A stretch of 7,026 nucleotides of DNA from Aquabacter sp. (GCA_030147645.1 JASBUY010000313.1:1-7026); one strand, 5' to 3'. Counted from the first letter of the stretch, positions 1-6,445 are shown. Program-made: numbers and translations. Notes: generated by a model not told the origin, from the letters alone.

Positions 1-165
1 GGCAACTATGCCATGGGCATCAAGGAGCACATCGTGTTCCCCGAGATCAACTATGACCGCGTCGAGCAGATGTGGGGCATGGACATCATCGTGTGCACGA
101 CGGCGAAGACGGATGACGAAGCGCGGGCCCTTCTGAAGGCCTTTAACTTCCCCTTCCGCCAGTGA
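1..165 (+). CDS. rplE: 50S ribosomal protein L5, C-terminal end (partial)
   Basis: This is the last 54 codons of L5, read in frame 1 from the left edge to a TGA at 163-165; the start lies outside the window. L5 is a large-subunit protein that binds 5S rRNA together with L18 (encoded further on, at 1543) and contacts the P-site tRNA and S13 across the subunit bridge. The visible part has the family's conserved tail: [14 protein letters not shown], then the M-W-G-M-D-I block, and an end in [10 protein letters not shown]. The position directly before rpsN is the usual spc-operon order. The call is firm because both the sequence and the neighbours fit; only the missing N-terminus limits it. Confidence 0.97.
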   Translation, partial: GNYAMGIKEHIVFPEINYDRVEQMWGMDIIVCTTAKTDDEARALLKAFNFPFRQ

Positions 166-263
166 GGGTGTATTAGCGGCGGCTTCCGCCGTCGCAGGAC
201 GATTTGGAATGCTTTCCGGCTGTGAGGGATCTTCCCCTCAGACGCGGAGAACAGGAGCAGGAT
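166..263 (+). other. rplE-rpsN gap with two hairpins
   Basis: This 98-bp gap is much longer than the 10-28 bp between most genes of this block. It contains two inverted repeats. The first is a 6-bp GC stem (177-182 with 186-191, plus a possible G-U pair at 176/192) closed by three bases. The second is a 6-bp stem (223-228, TGAGGG, with 235-240, CCCTCA) with a 6-base loop. Neither is followed by a T-run, so neither looks like an intrinsic terminator. The second ends 13 bases before the rpsN SD and could affect translation or mRNA processing; that role is inference. Confidence 0.55.
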
Positions 264-569
264 ATGGCGAAGAAAAGCGCGATCGAGACCAACGAGCGTC
301 GCCGCAAGCTGTCTCAGCAGCTGGCGTCGAAGCGCGCTGGGCTCAAGAAGATCGTGAACGACAAGACCCTGCCGATTGAGGAGCGCTTCGCCGCGACCCT
401 CAAGTTGGCGGAGATGCCGCGCAATTCGGCGCGGATCCGTGTGCGCAACCGGTGCGAAGTGACCGGCCGGCCGCGCGCGTTTTATCGGAAGCTGAAGATG
501 AGCCGTATCGCGCTGCGCGAGCTTGGCTCCCAGGGCCTTGTTCCGGGCCTGGTGAAGTCGAGCTGGTGA
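264..569 (+). CDS. rpsN: 30S ribosomal protein S14 (zinc-free type)
   Basis: S14 is a 101-residue primary/secondary binder in the head of the small subunit, placed next to S3, S10 and S19. The C-terminal half carries the family signature around residues 61-81 ([16 protein letters not shown], then a K-M-S-R run) and the usual ending [11 protein letters not shown]. Only one cysteine (Cys64) is present, so this is the long, zinc-independent (C-minus) form and not the short CxxC-CxxC form. The start at ATG 264 is preceded by AGGAG at 253-257 and gives the standard MAKKS N-terminus. An in-frame ATG at 204 would add 20 residues unlike any S14 and has no good SD. The TGA overlaps the SD of rpsH, which starts 10 bases later. 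Confidence 0.97.
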   Translation: MAKKSAIETNERRRKLSQQLASKRAGLKKIVNDKTLPIEERFAATLKLAEMPRNSARIRVRNRCEVTGRPRAFYRKLKMSRIALRELGSQGLVPGLVKSSW

Positions 570-575
570 GGAGGA
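568..575 (+). promoter_or_regulatory. rpsH Shine-Dalgarno overlapping the rpsN stop
   Basis: GAGGAGGA starts inside the rpsN TGA (567-569) and stands 4 bases before the rpsH ATG at 580; counted from the GGAGG core the spacing is about 5. The overlap suggests that ribosomes ending on rpsN re-initiate directly on rpsH, which would couple S14 and S8 synthesis. Confidence 0.75.
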
Positions 576-579
576 TCCG

Positions 580-978
580 ATGTCTGTCAATGATCCCATC
601 GGCGATCTGATCACCCGCATCCGCAACGCCCAGATGCGCCGCAAGGACAAGACGTCCACGCCGGGTTCGCGTCTGCGCGCCAGCCTGCTCGACGTTCTGC
701 GCGACGAGGGCTACATCCGCGGCTACACCTCGACGGACCAGGGCAATGGCCGGACCGAGTTCGAGGTGGAACTCAAGTATTTCGATGGCCAGCCTGTGAT
801 CCGTGAGATTTCGCGCGTCTCCAAGCCCGGCCGCCGTGTTTATGCGTCGGTGAAGAACCTCCCCCGCGTCGCCAACGGTCTCGGCATTGCGATCGTCTCC
901 ACCCCGCAGGGTGTGATGGCCGATCACGAAGCCCGCGACAAGAATGTCGGCGGCGAAGTGCTCTGCACCGTGTTCTGA
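580..978 (+). CDS. rpsH: 30S ribosomal protein S8
   Basis: S8 (132 residues, the usual length) is a primary 16S rRNA binder that nucleates the central domain of the small subunit; in Escherichia coli it also represses the spc operon by binding its mRNA. The N-terminal domain begins [17 protein letters not shown]. The C-terminal rRNA-binding domain shows [10 protein letters not shown] at about 79-88, [14 protein letters not shown] at 100-113 and the closing [12 protein letters not shown]. The start at 580 is fixed by the strong SD just upstream. The gene follows rpsN after 10 bp, and rplF begins 18 bp after its stop. Whether S8 is the autoregulator here cannot be told from this window, since its E. 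coli mRNA target lies around the start of rplE, outside the window. Confidence 0.98.
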   Translation: MSVNDPIGDLITRIRNAQMRRKDKTSTPGSRLRASLLDVLRDEGYIRGYTSTDQGNGRTEFEVELKYFDGQPVIREISRVSKPGRRVYASVKNLPRVANGLGIAIVSTPQGVMADHEARDKNVGGEVLCTVF

Positions 979-996
979 CGAGCGACGGAGAAAGAC

Positions 997-1530
997 ATGT
1001 CGAAGATCGGCAAGCATCCCGTCGTCATTCCCGCTGGCGTCACCGCCAACGTGGAAGGTCAGACGGTGAAGGTGAAGGGGCCGAAAGGTGCCCTTCAGGT
1101 GACCCTCGTTGAGGAAGTCGGCGCTGAGCTGGCGGGTGCCGAGGTCAAGGTTTCCATGCGCGGCGAAACCAACCGCCATAAGGCCATGTGGGGCATGTCC
1201 CGCACGCTGGTGTCGAACCTGGTTGAGGGCGTGACGAAGGGCTTCGAGAAGAAGCTCGAAATCACGGGCGTCGGCTACAAGGCCGCCGTTGCTGGCAAGA
1301 ATCTGAACCTGTCCCTCGGCTTCAGCCATGACGTGATCTATCCGATCCCGGAAGGGATCCAGATCGTGACCCCCAAGCCCACGGAAATCGTGGTGACGGG
1401 CGTGGACAAGCAGCAGGTTGGCCAGGTCGCCGCTGAGATCCGCGAGTATCGTGGCCCCGAGCCCTACAAGGGCAAGGGCGTCAAGTACGCTGGCGAATTT
1501 ATCTTCCGCAAGGAAGGCAAGAAGAAGTGA
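997..1530 (+). CDS. rplF: 50S ribosomal protein L6
   Basis: L6 (177 residues, typical length) sits at the base of the L7/L12 stalk near the sarcin-ricin loop and the elongation-factor site. It consists of two similar domains, roughly residues 1-80 and 82-177. Visible family marks are [15 protein letters not shown] at the start, the inter-domain run [15 protein letters not shown] at 82-96, LGFSH at 107-111, and the L6 signature [16 protein letters not shown] at 152-167, followed by a basic tail. ATG 997 has GGAGA at 987-991. The next gene, rplR, starts 12 bp after the stop, in keeping with one polycistronic message. Nothing unusual was seen. Confidence 0.98.
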   Translation: MSKIGKHPVVIPAGVTANVEGQTVKVKGPKGALQVTLVEEVGAELAGAEVKVSMRGETNRHKAMWGMSRTLVSNLVEGVTKGFEKKLEITGVGYKAAVAGKNLNLSLGFSHDVIYPIPEGIQIVTPKPTEIVVTGVDKQQVGQVAAEIREYRGPEPYKGKGVKYAGEFIFRKEGKKK

Positions 1531-1542
1531 CGGAGGCGAACC

Positions 1543-1905
1543 ATGGCTAAGGATATCGGGGCGCTTGAGCGCCGCAAGGCCAAGGTGCGTCGCGCCATTC
1601 GCGCAGCGGCCAACGGGCGTCTTCGCCTGTCGGTGCACCGCACCTCGAAGCATATTTATGCGCAGATCATCGACGATGCGAAGGGCGAGACCTTGGTCGC
1701 CGCTTCCAGCCTCGAGAAGGACCTGCGCAGCTCGCTGAAGACCGGAGCGGATGTTGATGCCGCCAAGGCCATCGGCAAGCTGGTGGCCGAGCGGGCCACC
1801 GCGAAGGGCGTGACTGCGGTCGTCTTCGATCGTGGCGCTTACATCTATCATGGGCGCGTCAAGGCGCTCGCCGAGGGCGCCCGCGAAGGCGGCCTCGAGT
1901 TCTGA
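1543..1905 (+). CDS. rplR: 50S ribosomal protein L18
   Basis: L18 (120 residues) binds 5S rRNA and, with L5, anchors it in the central protuberance of the large subunit. The protein has the basic N-terminus ([12 protein letters not shown], residues 9-20), the conserved [19 protein letters not shown] strand region (26-44), and the C-terminal [20 protein letters not shown] block (95-114) ending GGLEF. ATG 1543 is preceded by GGAGG at 1532-1536 with ideal spacing, so the start is not in doubt. It sits 12 bp after rplF and 17 bp before rpsE. Confidence 0.98.
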   Translation: MAKDIGALERRKAKVRRAIRAAANGRLRLSVHRTSKHIYAQIIDDAKGETLVAASSLEKDLRSSLKTGADVDAAKAIGKLVAERATAKGVTAVVFDRGAYIYHGRVKALAEGAREGGLEF

Positions 1906-1922
1906 CGCGAAGGACGAGCGAA

Positions 1923-2480
1923 ATGGCCCGTGAGAGGGATAACCGCGGCGAGCGCGAGGATCGCGACAATACGTTCGTGGACAAGCTGGTCCACATCAAC
2001 CGCGTCGCGAAAGTGGTTAAGGGCGGCCGTCGTTTCGGCTTCGCTGCCCTTGTGGTGGTCGGTGATCAGAAGGGCCGCGTCGGCTTCGGCCATGGCAAGG
2101 CTCGCGAAGTGCCTGAGGCGATCCGCAAGGCGACCGAGAGCGCCAAGCGCGCGCTCATTCGGGTTCCGCTCCGCGAAGGCCGGACCTTGCACCATGACGT
2201 GCACGGTCATCACGGCGCCGGCAAGGTGGTGCTCCGCGCCGCCCCGGCCGGTACCGGCATCATCGCCGGCGGCCCGATGCGCGCTGTCTTCGAGACGCTC
2301 GGCATGCACGATGTCGTCGCCAAGTCGTTCGGGTCTTCCAACCCGTACAACATGGTGCGCGCCACGTTTGACGCGCTGAAGAACCAGGACAGCCCGCGTT
2401 CCGTGGCTGCCCGTCGTGGCATCAAGGTGTCGCAGCTCCAGTCCCGCCGCCGCGTCGAAGACGCGGAAGCGACCGACTGA
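1923..2480 (+). CDS. rpsE: 30S ribosomal protein S5
   Basis: S5 (185 residues) lies at the mRNA entrance of the small subunit, where with S3 and S4 it helps unwind mRNA and affects decoding accuracy. After a charged N-terminal extension (residues 1-17) the double-stranded-RNA-binding-like domain starts at [18 protein letters not shown] (18-35) and continues [13 protein letters not shown]. The C-terminal domain has [20 protein letters not shown] (98-117) and [16 protein letters not shown] (137-152). A further 30 or so residues with [11 protein letters not shown] at the end form the longer tail seen in alphaproteobacterial S5. The ATG at 1923 is served by AAGGA at 1910-1914. The gap to rpmD is 28 bp. 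Confidence 0.98.
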   Translation: MARERDNRGEREDRDNTFVDKLVHINRVAKVVKGGRRFGFAALVVVGDQKGRVGFGHGKAREVPEAIRKATESAKRALIRVPLREGRTLHHDVHGHHGAGKVVLRAAPAGTGIIAGGPMRAVFETLGMHDVVAKSFGSSNPYNMVRATFDALKNQDSPRSVAARRGIKVSQLQSRRRVEDAEATD

Positions 2481-2508
2481 GCGGGCTCCGAGCAGATAGG
2501 AGCGCGCC

Positions 2509-2703
2509 ATGGCGAACGCGACTGAAGGAAAAACCGTCACCATCGAGCAGATCGGCTCTCCGATCCGCCGGCCGGCTGACCAGGAAGCAACCCTCGTGGG
2601 CCTCGGGCTGAACAAGCGTCATCGCCGTTCGACCCTGCAGGACACCCCGGCGGTGCGCGGGATGATTGCGAAAGTCGCTCATCTCGTCCGCGTCGTGGAC
2701 TGA
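2509..2703 (+). CDS. rpmD: 50S ribosomal protein L30
   Basis: L30 is a small (64-residue) large-subunit protein; this one is of normal size for the alphaproteobacterial form, which has a short N-terminal extension (MANATEGK). The core is [16 protein letters not shown], then the L30 signature region [18 protein letters not shown] (29-46) and the closing [18 protein letters not shown] 2509 has AGGAG at 2498-2502. It is placed between rpsE and rplO as in nearly all bacterial spc operons, with only 11 bp before rplO. Confidence 0.97.
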   Translation: MANATEGKTVTIEQIGSPIRRPADQEATLVGLGLNKRHRRSTLQDTPAVRGMIAKVAHLVRVVD

Positions 2704-2714
2704 GGAGAGGCGAG

Positions 2715-3197
2715 ATGAAGCTCGACGAGATCAGGGACAATCCCGGTGCGCGCAAGAAGCGCATGCGGGTCGGCCGGGGCATTGGTTCCGGCAAGGGCAA
2801 GACCGCTGGTCGCGGCGTAAAGGGCCAGAAGGCCCGCACCGGCGTCGCGATCAAGGGGTTCGAGGGTGGCCAGATGCCGCTGCATCGGCGTCTGCCGAAG
2901 CGTGGCTTCCACAACATCTTCCGCCCCGATTACAACGAAGTCACGCTGGGTCGTATTGAGGCCGCCATCCAGGCGGGCAAGCTCGATGCGTCGCAGCCGG
3001 TGACCGAGGCCGCCCTCATCTCTGCCGGCGTTCTGCGCCGCGCGAAGGAAGGTGTGCGCGTGCTCGGCTCCGGAGAGCTGACCTCGAAGGTCAATCTGGA
3101 CGTCGCTTATGCCACGAAGTCCGCCGTTGAGGCGGTCGAGAAGGCCGGCGGTTCGGTGACCATGGTCGCCAAGGTCGAAGACGCTTCGGCGGAGTGA
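2715..3197 (+). CDS. rplO: 50S ribosomal protein L15
   Basis: L15 (160 residues) is a late-assembly protein that threads a basic N-terminal arm through 23S rRNA. The arm is clear: many Gly, Lys and Arg residues from 11 to 45 (for example [20 protein letters not shown] at 20-39), followed by [18 protein letters not shown] (48-65). The globular domain carries the L15 signature from [18 protein letters not shown] (120-137) to about residue 147. The SD GAGGAGAGG at 2702-2710 begins within the rpmD TGA, so the two genes are likely translationally coupled; ATG 2715 gives the expected MKLDEI start. It is the last gene before two terminator-like hairpins and therefore probably the last gene of the upstream unit for part of the transcripts. 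Confidence 0.98.
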   Translation: MKLDEIRDNPGARKKRMRVGRGIGSGKGKTAGRGVKGQKARTGVAIKGFEGGQMPLHRRLPKRGFHNIFRPDYNEVTLGRIEAAIQAGKLDASQPVTEAALISAGVLRRAKEGVRVLGSGELTSKVNLDVAYATKSAVEAVEKAGGSVTMVAKVEDASAE

Positions 3198-3202
3198 CCT
3201 GA

Positions 3203-3231
3203 AAGGGGAGGGCGCTTCGTGCCCTCCTTTT
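3203..3231 (+). terminator. terminator-like hairpin 1 after rplO
   Basis: Bases 3207-3213 (GGAGGGC) pair perfectly with 3221-3227 (GCCCTCC). The stem extends outward through two G-U and two A-U pairs to 3203 and 3231, with a 7-base loop (3214-3220). Four Ts (3228-3231) follow the GC part directly, the classic intrinsic-terminator form. It begins 5 bases after the rplO stop codon. Read on the other strand the stem is followed by CCTTTC, a much poorer T-run, so it should work mainly on + strand transcripts. Confidence 0.8.
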
Positions 3232-3237
3232 GCCTTT

Positions 3238-3276
3238 TGGCCGCCGTCTCCTATCGAGGGGCGGCGGTCGTTTTGT
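3238..3276 (+). terminator. terminator-like hairpin 2 after rplO
   Basis: Bases 3238-3250 pair along their full length with 3258-3270 (13 pairs, several of them G-U). The core CCGCCG/CGGCGG at 3241-3246 and 3262-3267 is perfect. The loop is CTATCGA (3251-3257) and TTTTGT follows at 3271-3276. The hairpin comes 6 bases after hairpin 1, so the two form a tandem. Together they suggest a real stop, or at least strong reduction, of transcription between rplO and secY. Confidence 0.75.
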
Positions 3277-3419
3277 CGGGCGCGGCATCCAGGCCATGGC
3301 CTCACGCACCGCATGCGGCTATGACCGCTCTGTGAGGGGCGGTGCGCGCCATTCCCGCCGCGTCCCAGCGCTCATATTCGATGGCCGGACTTTTCCGACC
3401 GGCTCAAGCGGAGCAAGGC
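3277..3419 (+). other. secY leader region
   Basis: After the second hairpin about 143 bp lead to the secY start. I see no convincing gene. If the hairpins terminate, a secY promoter should lie here, but only poor matches are visible: TTGTCGG at 3273-3279 (overlapping the T-run) and a CATATT at 3373-3378 with no good -35 in register. AT-rich content is low and no boxes stand out, so no promoter is called. Confidence 0.4.
3410..3413 (+). promoter_or_regulatory. secY ribosome binding site (decides the start)
   Basis: GGAG stands 6 bases before ATG 3420 and supports this start over the in-frame ATGs at 3342 and 3381, which lack a comparable SD. Confidence 0.65.
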
Positions 3420-4754
3420 ATGGTCTCGGCGGCGGAACAACTCGCAGCGAACCTGAATTTCGGTGCTCTCGGCAAGGCCGAGGAACTCAAGAAGCGCATT
3501 TGGTTCACGCTCGGTGCGCTGCTCGTTTATCGCCTGGGGACTTACATCCCGCTTCCCGGCATCAATCCGGACGCGCTCCAGGACGTGTTCCGCAACGCCC
3601 AGCAGGGCATTATCGGCCTCTTCAACATGTTCTCGGGCGGCGCCGTGCAGCGCATGGCGATTTTCGCCCTGAACATCATGCCGTACATCTCCGCCTCCAT
3701 CATCATCCAGTTGCTCAGCAGCGTCTCCCCGACGCTTGAAGCGCTGAAGAAGGAAGGCGAGAGCGGGCGCAAGCAGCTCAACCAATACACCCGCTACCTC
3801 ACTGTGGTGCTCGCGCTGTTCCAGGCCTACGGCATCGCCGTTGGGCTCGAAAGCTCTGGCGCGGTCGTGGCGGATCCAGGCTGGTTCTTCCGCATTTCCA
3901 CCGTCATCACGCTGACCGGTGGCACGATGTTCCTGATGTGGTTGGGTGAACAGATCACCTCGCGCGGCATCGGCAACGGCACGTCGCTGATCATCTTCGC
4001 AGGCATCGTGGCGGAACTTCCCGGTGCGTTTGCGCGCACGCTCGAGCTTGGCCGCCAGGGGGCGCTGTCCACGCCGCTGATTCTCGCCGTGCTGGTGATG
4101 GCGGTGCTCATTATCGCTTTCATCGTGTTCATGGAGCGCGCCCAGCGCCGCCTGCTGATCCAGTATCCCAAGCGGCAGGTCGGCAATCGCATGTATGAGG
4201 GTCAGTCCTCGCATCTGCCGCTCAAGCTGAACACGTCGGGCGTTATTCCGCCGATTTTCGCGTCTTCGCTGCTGCTTATTCCCGCGACCATTGCGAGCTT
4301 CACCCAGGGCGCCGGGCCGGAATGGTTCAACGCCACAACGCGCCTGCTCGGTCATGGCCAGCCGCTCTATATGCTGCTGTATGTGGTTCTGATCGTCTTC
4401 TTCTGCTTCTTCTACACCGCGATCGTTTTCAATCCGGTGGAGACGGCCGACAATCTCAAGAAGCACGGCGGCTTCATTCCCGGCATTCGCCCGGGCGAGC
4501 GCACCGCGGAATACATCGACTATGTGCTGACGCGCATCACCGTGGTGGGCGCTGCCTACATTGCGGCTGTGTGTCTCTTCCCCGAAGTGTTGATTTCCTA
4601 CGCCGCCGTGCCGTTCTATTTTGGTGGAACGTCGCTGCTCATCGTCGTCAGCGTCACGATGGATACGGTCGCGCAGGTCCAGGGTCATCTATTGGCTCAC
4701 CAGTACGAAGGACTGGTCAAGAAAGCCAAGCTCCGTGGGGGGAAGAGGAAATGA
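3420..4754 (+). CDS. secY: Protein translocase channel subunit SecY
   Basis: SecY is the pore-forming subunit of the SecYEG channel in the inner membrane, exporting proteins with SecA and inserting membrane proteins from docked ribosomes. From ATG 3420 it has 444 residues, close to the 443 of E. coli. Starting at [14 protein letters not shown] gives the N-terminus usual in rhizobia. About ten membrane spans can be followed. TM1 lies near 27-45, followed by IPLPGIN (43-49); the plug/TM2 region is 67-99; the [14 protein letters not shown] block is at 183-196; the cytosolic loop [17 protein letters not shown] is at 241-257. A second large cytosolic loop, [18 protein letters not shown] from 338, contains Arg357 of GIRPGE (the position needed for SecA and ribosome contact in E. 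coli). TM10 is at about 404-422. The gene has a long leader after tandem terminator-like hairpins, so it may have its own promoter. Its stop overlaps the adk start. Confidence 0.98.
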   Translation: MVSAAEQLAANLNFGALGKAEELKKRIWFTLGALLVYRLGTYIPLPGINPDALQDVFRNAQQGIIGLFNMFSGGAVQRMAIFALNIMPYISASIIIQLLSSVSPTLEALKKEGESGRKQLNQYTRYLTVVLALFQAYGIAVGLESSGAVVADPGWFFRISTVITLTGGTMFLMWLGEQITSRGIGNGTSLIIFAGIVAELPGAFARTLELGRQGALSTPLILAVLVMAVLIIAFIVFMERAQRRLLIQYPKRQVGNRMYEGQSSHLPLKLNTSGVIPPIFASSLLLIPATIASFTQGAGPEWFNATTRLLGHGQPLYMLLYVVLIVFFCFFYTAIVFNPVETADNLKKHGGFIPGIRPGERTAEYIDYVLTRITVVGAAYIAAVCLFPEVLISYAAVPFYFGGTSLLIVVSVTMDTVAQVQGHLLAHQYEGLVKKAKLRGGKRK

Positions 4755-5341
4755 GGTTGATTCTGCTCGGGCCACCCGGGGCGGGCAAGGGAACCCAGTC
4801 GCAGCGCCTGGTGGCGCGCCACGGCATCGTCCAATTGTCGACGGGCGACATGCTTCGCGCAGCGGTCGCCGCCGGGACCGCCATTGGCCAGAAGGCCAAG
4901 GCGGTTATGGAAGCCGGGGACCTTGTGTCGGACGAGATCGTGATCGGCATCATCGCCGAGCGGCTGGATGAACCGGATGCGCGGGCGGGGTTCATCCTCG
5001 ACGGCTTTCCGCGCACGGTCGCCCAGGCCGAAGCGCTCGACGGCATGCTGAAGGACAAGGGCCTCAAGCTCGATGCCGTGATTGAGCTGGTGGTAGACCA
5101 GTCGGCGCTCGTTGACCGAATCATGCGCCGGGCCGAAGAAACCCGCGCCCGGGGAGAACCGGTTCGTAAGGACGATGATCCTGAGGTCTTCAAGCACCGT
5201 CTTGACGCCTACAACCGGGATACAGCTGTGGTCGCGCCTTATTACAAGGCTCGGGGACAGCTGAGGCAGATCGACGGGATGAAGCCCATCGACGATGTCA
5301 CACGCGCCATCGCGGAGGTCCTGGAGGCCGCCACCGCTTGA
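4751..5341 (+). CDS. adk: Adenylate kinase, short-LID form
   Basis: Adenylate kinase interconverts ATP + AMP and 2 ADP in the cytosol and balances the adenylate pool. The 196-residue protein begins [16 protein letters not shown], with the P-loop at 7-14 and Lys13 as the phosphate-binding lysine. AMP-site motifs are LSTGDMLR (29-36) and LDGFPRT (83-89). The LID is only a short turn around 128-140 ([13 protein letters not shown] follows from 134) and has no zinc cysteines, as in other short bacterial forms; E. coli Adk is 214 residues with a longer LID. Conserved arginines remain at about 88, 127, 139 and 150. ATG 4751 shares four bases (ATGA) with the secY stop and has GAGG/AGAGG at 4744-4748 just before it, so coupling to secY translation is likely. 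A secY-adk pair is widespread in bacteria, though E. coli keeps adk elsewhere. Confidence 0.98.
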   Translation: MRLILLGPPGAGKGTQSQRLVARHGIVQLSTGDMLRAAVAAGTAIGQKAKAVMEAGDLVSDEIVIGIIAERLDEPDARAGFILDGFPRTVAQAEALDGMLKDKGLKLDAVIELVVDQSALVDRIMRRAEETRARGEPVRKDDDPEVFKHRLDAYNRDTAVVAPYYKARGQLRQIDGMKPIDDVTRAIAEVLEAATA

Positions 5342-5364
5342 CGGTGAGGCCAAAACCAGTTAAT
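5338..5364 (+). promoter_or_regulatory. possible promoter for rpsM-rpsK-rpoA
   Basis: TTGACGG at 5338-5344 overlaps the adk stop and is followed after 14 bases by GTTAAT at 5359-5364. The first box fits the alphaproteobacterial housekeeping -35 (TTGACGS in Caulobacter) well; the second box is only a partial -10 match (4 of 6 to TATAAT). The spacing from hexamer to hexamer is 15, short for E. coli but within the range of the Caulobacter consensus. It is placed correctly to read the hairpin leader and rpsM. This is a pattern match only. Confidence 0.35.
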
Positions 5365-5385
5365 GGCGCGTCTTCCTCATGCGAT

Positions 5386-5434
5386 CCGCGTGGCTTGCTC
5401 CCCTGAAGGAGGAGCAGGGCGCGCGGTTTTGTTC
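5386..5434 (+). terminator. compound hairpin with T-run in the rpsM leader (terminator or attenuator)
   Basis: An outer 7-bp stem (5386-5392 CCGCGTG with 5420-5426 CGCGCGG, one G-U) encloses an 8-base left bulge and an inner 5-bp stem (CCCTG 5401-5405 with CAGGG 5415-5419). The 9-base loop contains a perfect SD-like AAGGAGG (5406-5412). TTTTGTTC follows at 5427-5434. The inner arm can refold, since GCTCC 5397-5401 also matches GGAGC 5411-5415. The form fits an intrinsic terminator between adk and rpsM, or an attenuator if the promoter upstream is real. Stability was not calculated. Confidence 0.45.
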
Positions 5435-5518
5435 ATGACACTGTTTGATTCCCCCGCAGGGGCCGGCCTCCACCGGACGCGGGGACAACCTGCGGCTCAC
5501 GAAGGTGGGCTGCCACAT

Positions 5519-5524
5519 GGAGAG
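5519..5524 (+). promoter_or_regulatory. rpsM ribosome binding site (decides the GTG start)
   Basis: GGAGAG ends 4 bases before GTG 5529 (6 from the GGAG core). It lies inside what would be the first codons if the in-frame ATG 5517 were used; that ATG has only AAGG at 5502-5505, 11 bases away. This favours GTG 5529. Confidence 0.7.
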
Positions 5525-5528
5525 ACAA

Positions 5529-5897
5529 GTGGCTCGTATCGCTGGCGTGAATATCCCCACCAACAAGCGCGTCATTATTGCGCTTCAGTACATCCACGGC
5601 ATCGGCGCCAAGAAGGCCGAAGAGATCGTGGAGAAGGTCGGGATCCCCCTGGAGCGCCGTGTCAATCAGTTGACCGACCAGGAAGTGCTGCAGATCCGCG
5701 AGACCATCGACCGCGATTATATCGTGGAAGGCGATCTGCGCCGCGAAGTCGCGATGAACATCAAGCGTTTGATGGATCTTGGCTGCTATCGCGGTCTGCG
5801 CCATCGTCGCGGCCTGCCGGTTCGCGGTCAGCGCACCCACACCAATGCGCGCACCCGCAAGGGTCCCGCGAAGCCGATCGCCGGCAAGAAGAAGTGA
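5529..5897 (+). CDS. rpsM: 30S ribosomal protein S13
   Basis: S13 sits at the top of the small-subunit head, makes the intersubunit bridges to L5 and the 23S rRNA A-site finger, and touches the P-site tRNA with its tail. From GTG 5529 the protein is 122 residues and starts with the near-invariant [14 protein letters not shown], the normal length and start for rhizobial S13. The helix-two-turns-helix region [10 protein letters not shown] is at 24-33, and the signature [19 protein letters not shown] (94-112) precedes a Lys-rich tail. Starting at ATG 5517 would add MERQ, which is not a family feature, and would bury the SD. The gene is separated from adk by 187 bp that hold a possible promoter and a hairpin, so it may open its own transcription unit. 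Confidence 0.96.
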   Translation: MARIAGVNIPTNKRVIIALQYIHGIGAKKAEEIVEKVGIPLERRVNQLTDQEVLQIRETIDRDYIVEGDLRREVAMNIKRLMDLGCYRGLRHRRGLPVRGQRTHTNARTRKGPAKPIAGKKK

Positions 5898-5921
5898 TCG
5901 GCGGCATCGCTGCCCGGTTTC

Positions 5922-5946
5922 GGAAGGCCGGTTGATCCGGCCTTCT
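5922..5946 (+). promoter_or_regulatory. strong hairpin between rpsM and rpsK
   Basis: GAAGGCCGG (5923-5931) and CCGGCCTTC (5937-5945) are a perfect 9-bp inverted repeat with a 5-base loop; a G-U pair extends it to 5922/5946. The bases after it (TCTGCACC) do not form a T-run, so it is not a standard terminator. It could protect the rpsM mRNA end, guide RNase processing or cause partial attenuation. Two weaker 5-bp hairpins follow at 5954-5968 and 5979-5998, filling most of the 122-bp gap. Confidence 0.6.
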
Positions 5947-6019
5947 CTGCACCGCTCCCATTTGGAGCATTGTCCCGAGCGCCTGGAGTTACGGGCGCGC
6001 CTGAAGGATCGAAGACAAG

Positions 6020-6409
6020 ATGGCCAAGGAAGCTACCCGCGTTAAGCGTCGCGAGCGCAAGAATATCGCCTCCGGCGTCGCGCATGTGAACGCGTCGTTC
6101 AACAACACCATGATCACCATCACCGATGCGCAGGGAAATACCATTTCCTGGTCGTCTGCCGGCGCCATGGGTTTCAAGGGCTCGCGCAAGTCCACGCCGT
6201 ATGCGGCGCAGGTTGCGGCCGAGGACGCGGCCCGCAAGGCCGCCGAGCACGGCATGCGCACCCTCGAGGTCGAAGTGTCGGGTCCGGGTTCGGGCCGTGA
6301 GTCCGCGCTGCGCGCGCTCCAGGCCGCCGGTTTCATGGTGACCTCGATCCGCGACGTCACGCCGATCCCGCACAACGGCTGCCGCCCGCGCAAGCGCCGG
6401 CGCGTCTGA
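6020..6409 (+). CDS. rpsK: 30S ribosomal protein S11
   Basis: S11 (129 residues) belongs to the platform of the small subunit, beside S18 and S21, near the mRNA exit and the Shine-Dalgarno helix. Landmarks are [20 protein letters not shown] (21-40), the central [20 protein letters not shown] (45-64), the Gly-rich [15 protein letters not shown] (86-100) and the C-terminal signature [16 protein letters not shown] (114-129). ATG 6020 gives the standard MAKE start. The SD is AAGGA at 6004-6008, with rather long spacing of 11 bases; a closer GAAG at 6011-6014 is an alternative. No rpsD follows, unlike in E. coli. Confidence 0.98.
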   Translation: MAKEATRVKRRERKNIASGVAHVNASFNNTMITITDAQGNTISWSSAGAMGFKGSRKSTPYAAQVAAEDAARKAAEHGMRTLEVEVSGPGSGRESALRALQAAGFMVTSIRDVTPIPHNGCRPRKRRRV

Positions 6410-6419
6410 GCGTACCAGT

Positions 6420-6445
6420 GGCCCGCCGGGGTGACCTGGCGGGTC
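6420..6445 (+). promoter_or_regulatory. 11-bp GNRA-loop hairpin in the rpsK-rpoA gap
   Basis: Bases 6420-6430 pair with 6435-6445 over 11 pairs (core CCCGCC/GGCGGG, two G-U pairs), closed by GTGA, a GNRA-type tetraloop. It starts 11 bases after the rpsK stop. TCTTGTGC runs through the end of the stem and beyond, which is too poor in T for a good terminator. It may stabilise the rpsK mRNA end or act as a weak attenuator in front of rpoA. Confidence 0.6.

Noticed and set aside
204..263. Upstream in-frame ATG extension of rpsN
   Set aside because: It would add 20 residues absent from the S14 family, and the good SD at 253-257 serves ATG 264.
400..1851. 483-codon open frame on the minus strand across rpsN, rpsH, rplF and rplR
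   Set aside because: It lies antisense to four clear ribosomal genes; long antisense frames are common in GC-rich DNA with strong third-position GC. The product resembles no protein I recognise.
3273..3300. Possible secY promoter (TTGTCGG followed by GCCATGGC)
   Set aside because: The -10 part is poor and the first box overlaps the terminator T-run; evidence is too weak to list as a feature.
3342..3419. Upstream in-frame ATGs (3342, 3381) of secY
   Set aside because: The extra residues are unlike SecY N-termini; GGAG before 3420 and the [14 protein letters not shown] start support the shorter form.
3372..4688. 438-codon open frame on the minus strand within secY
   Set aside because: It is a mirror of secY codon use, giving a His/Glu/Arg-rich product without recognisable domains. 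The + strand SecY is certain.
4322..4750. In-frame extension of adk upstream into secY
   Set aside because: The frame runs through the 3' part of secY without an adenylate kinase motif; the nucleotide-binding start [14 protein letters not shown] at 4751 is the family N-terminus.
5363..5935. 190-codon + strand frame across the adk-rpsM gap and rpsM
   Set aside because: It overlaps rpsM in another frame and has Arg/Pro/Ser-rich shadow composition. The orphan AAGGAGG at 5406 has no start at proper distance, so no leader peptide is called.
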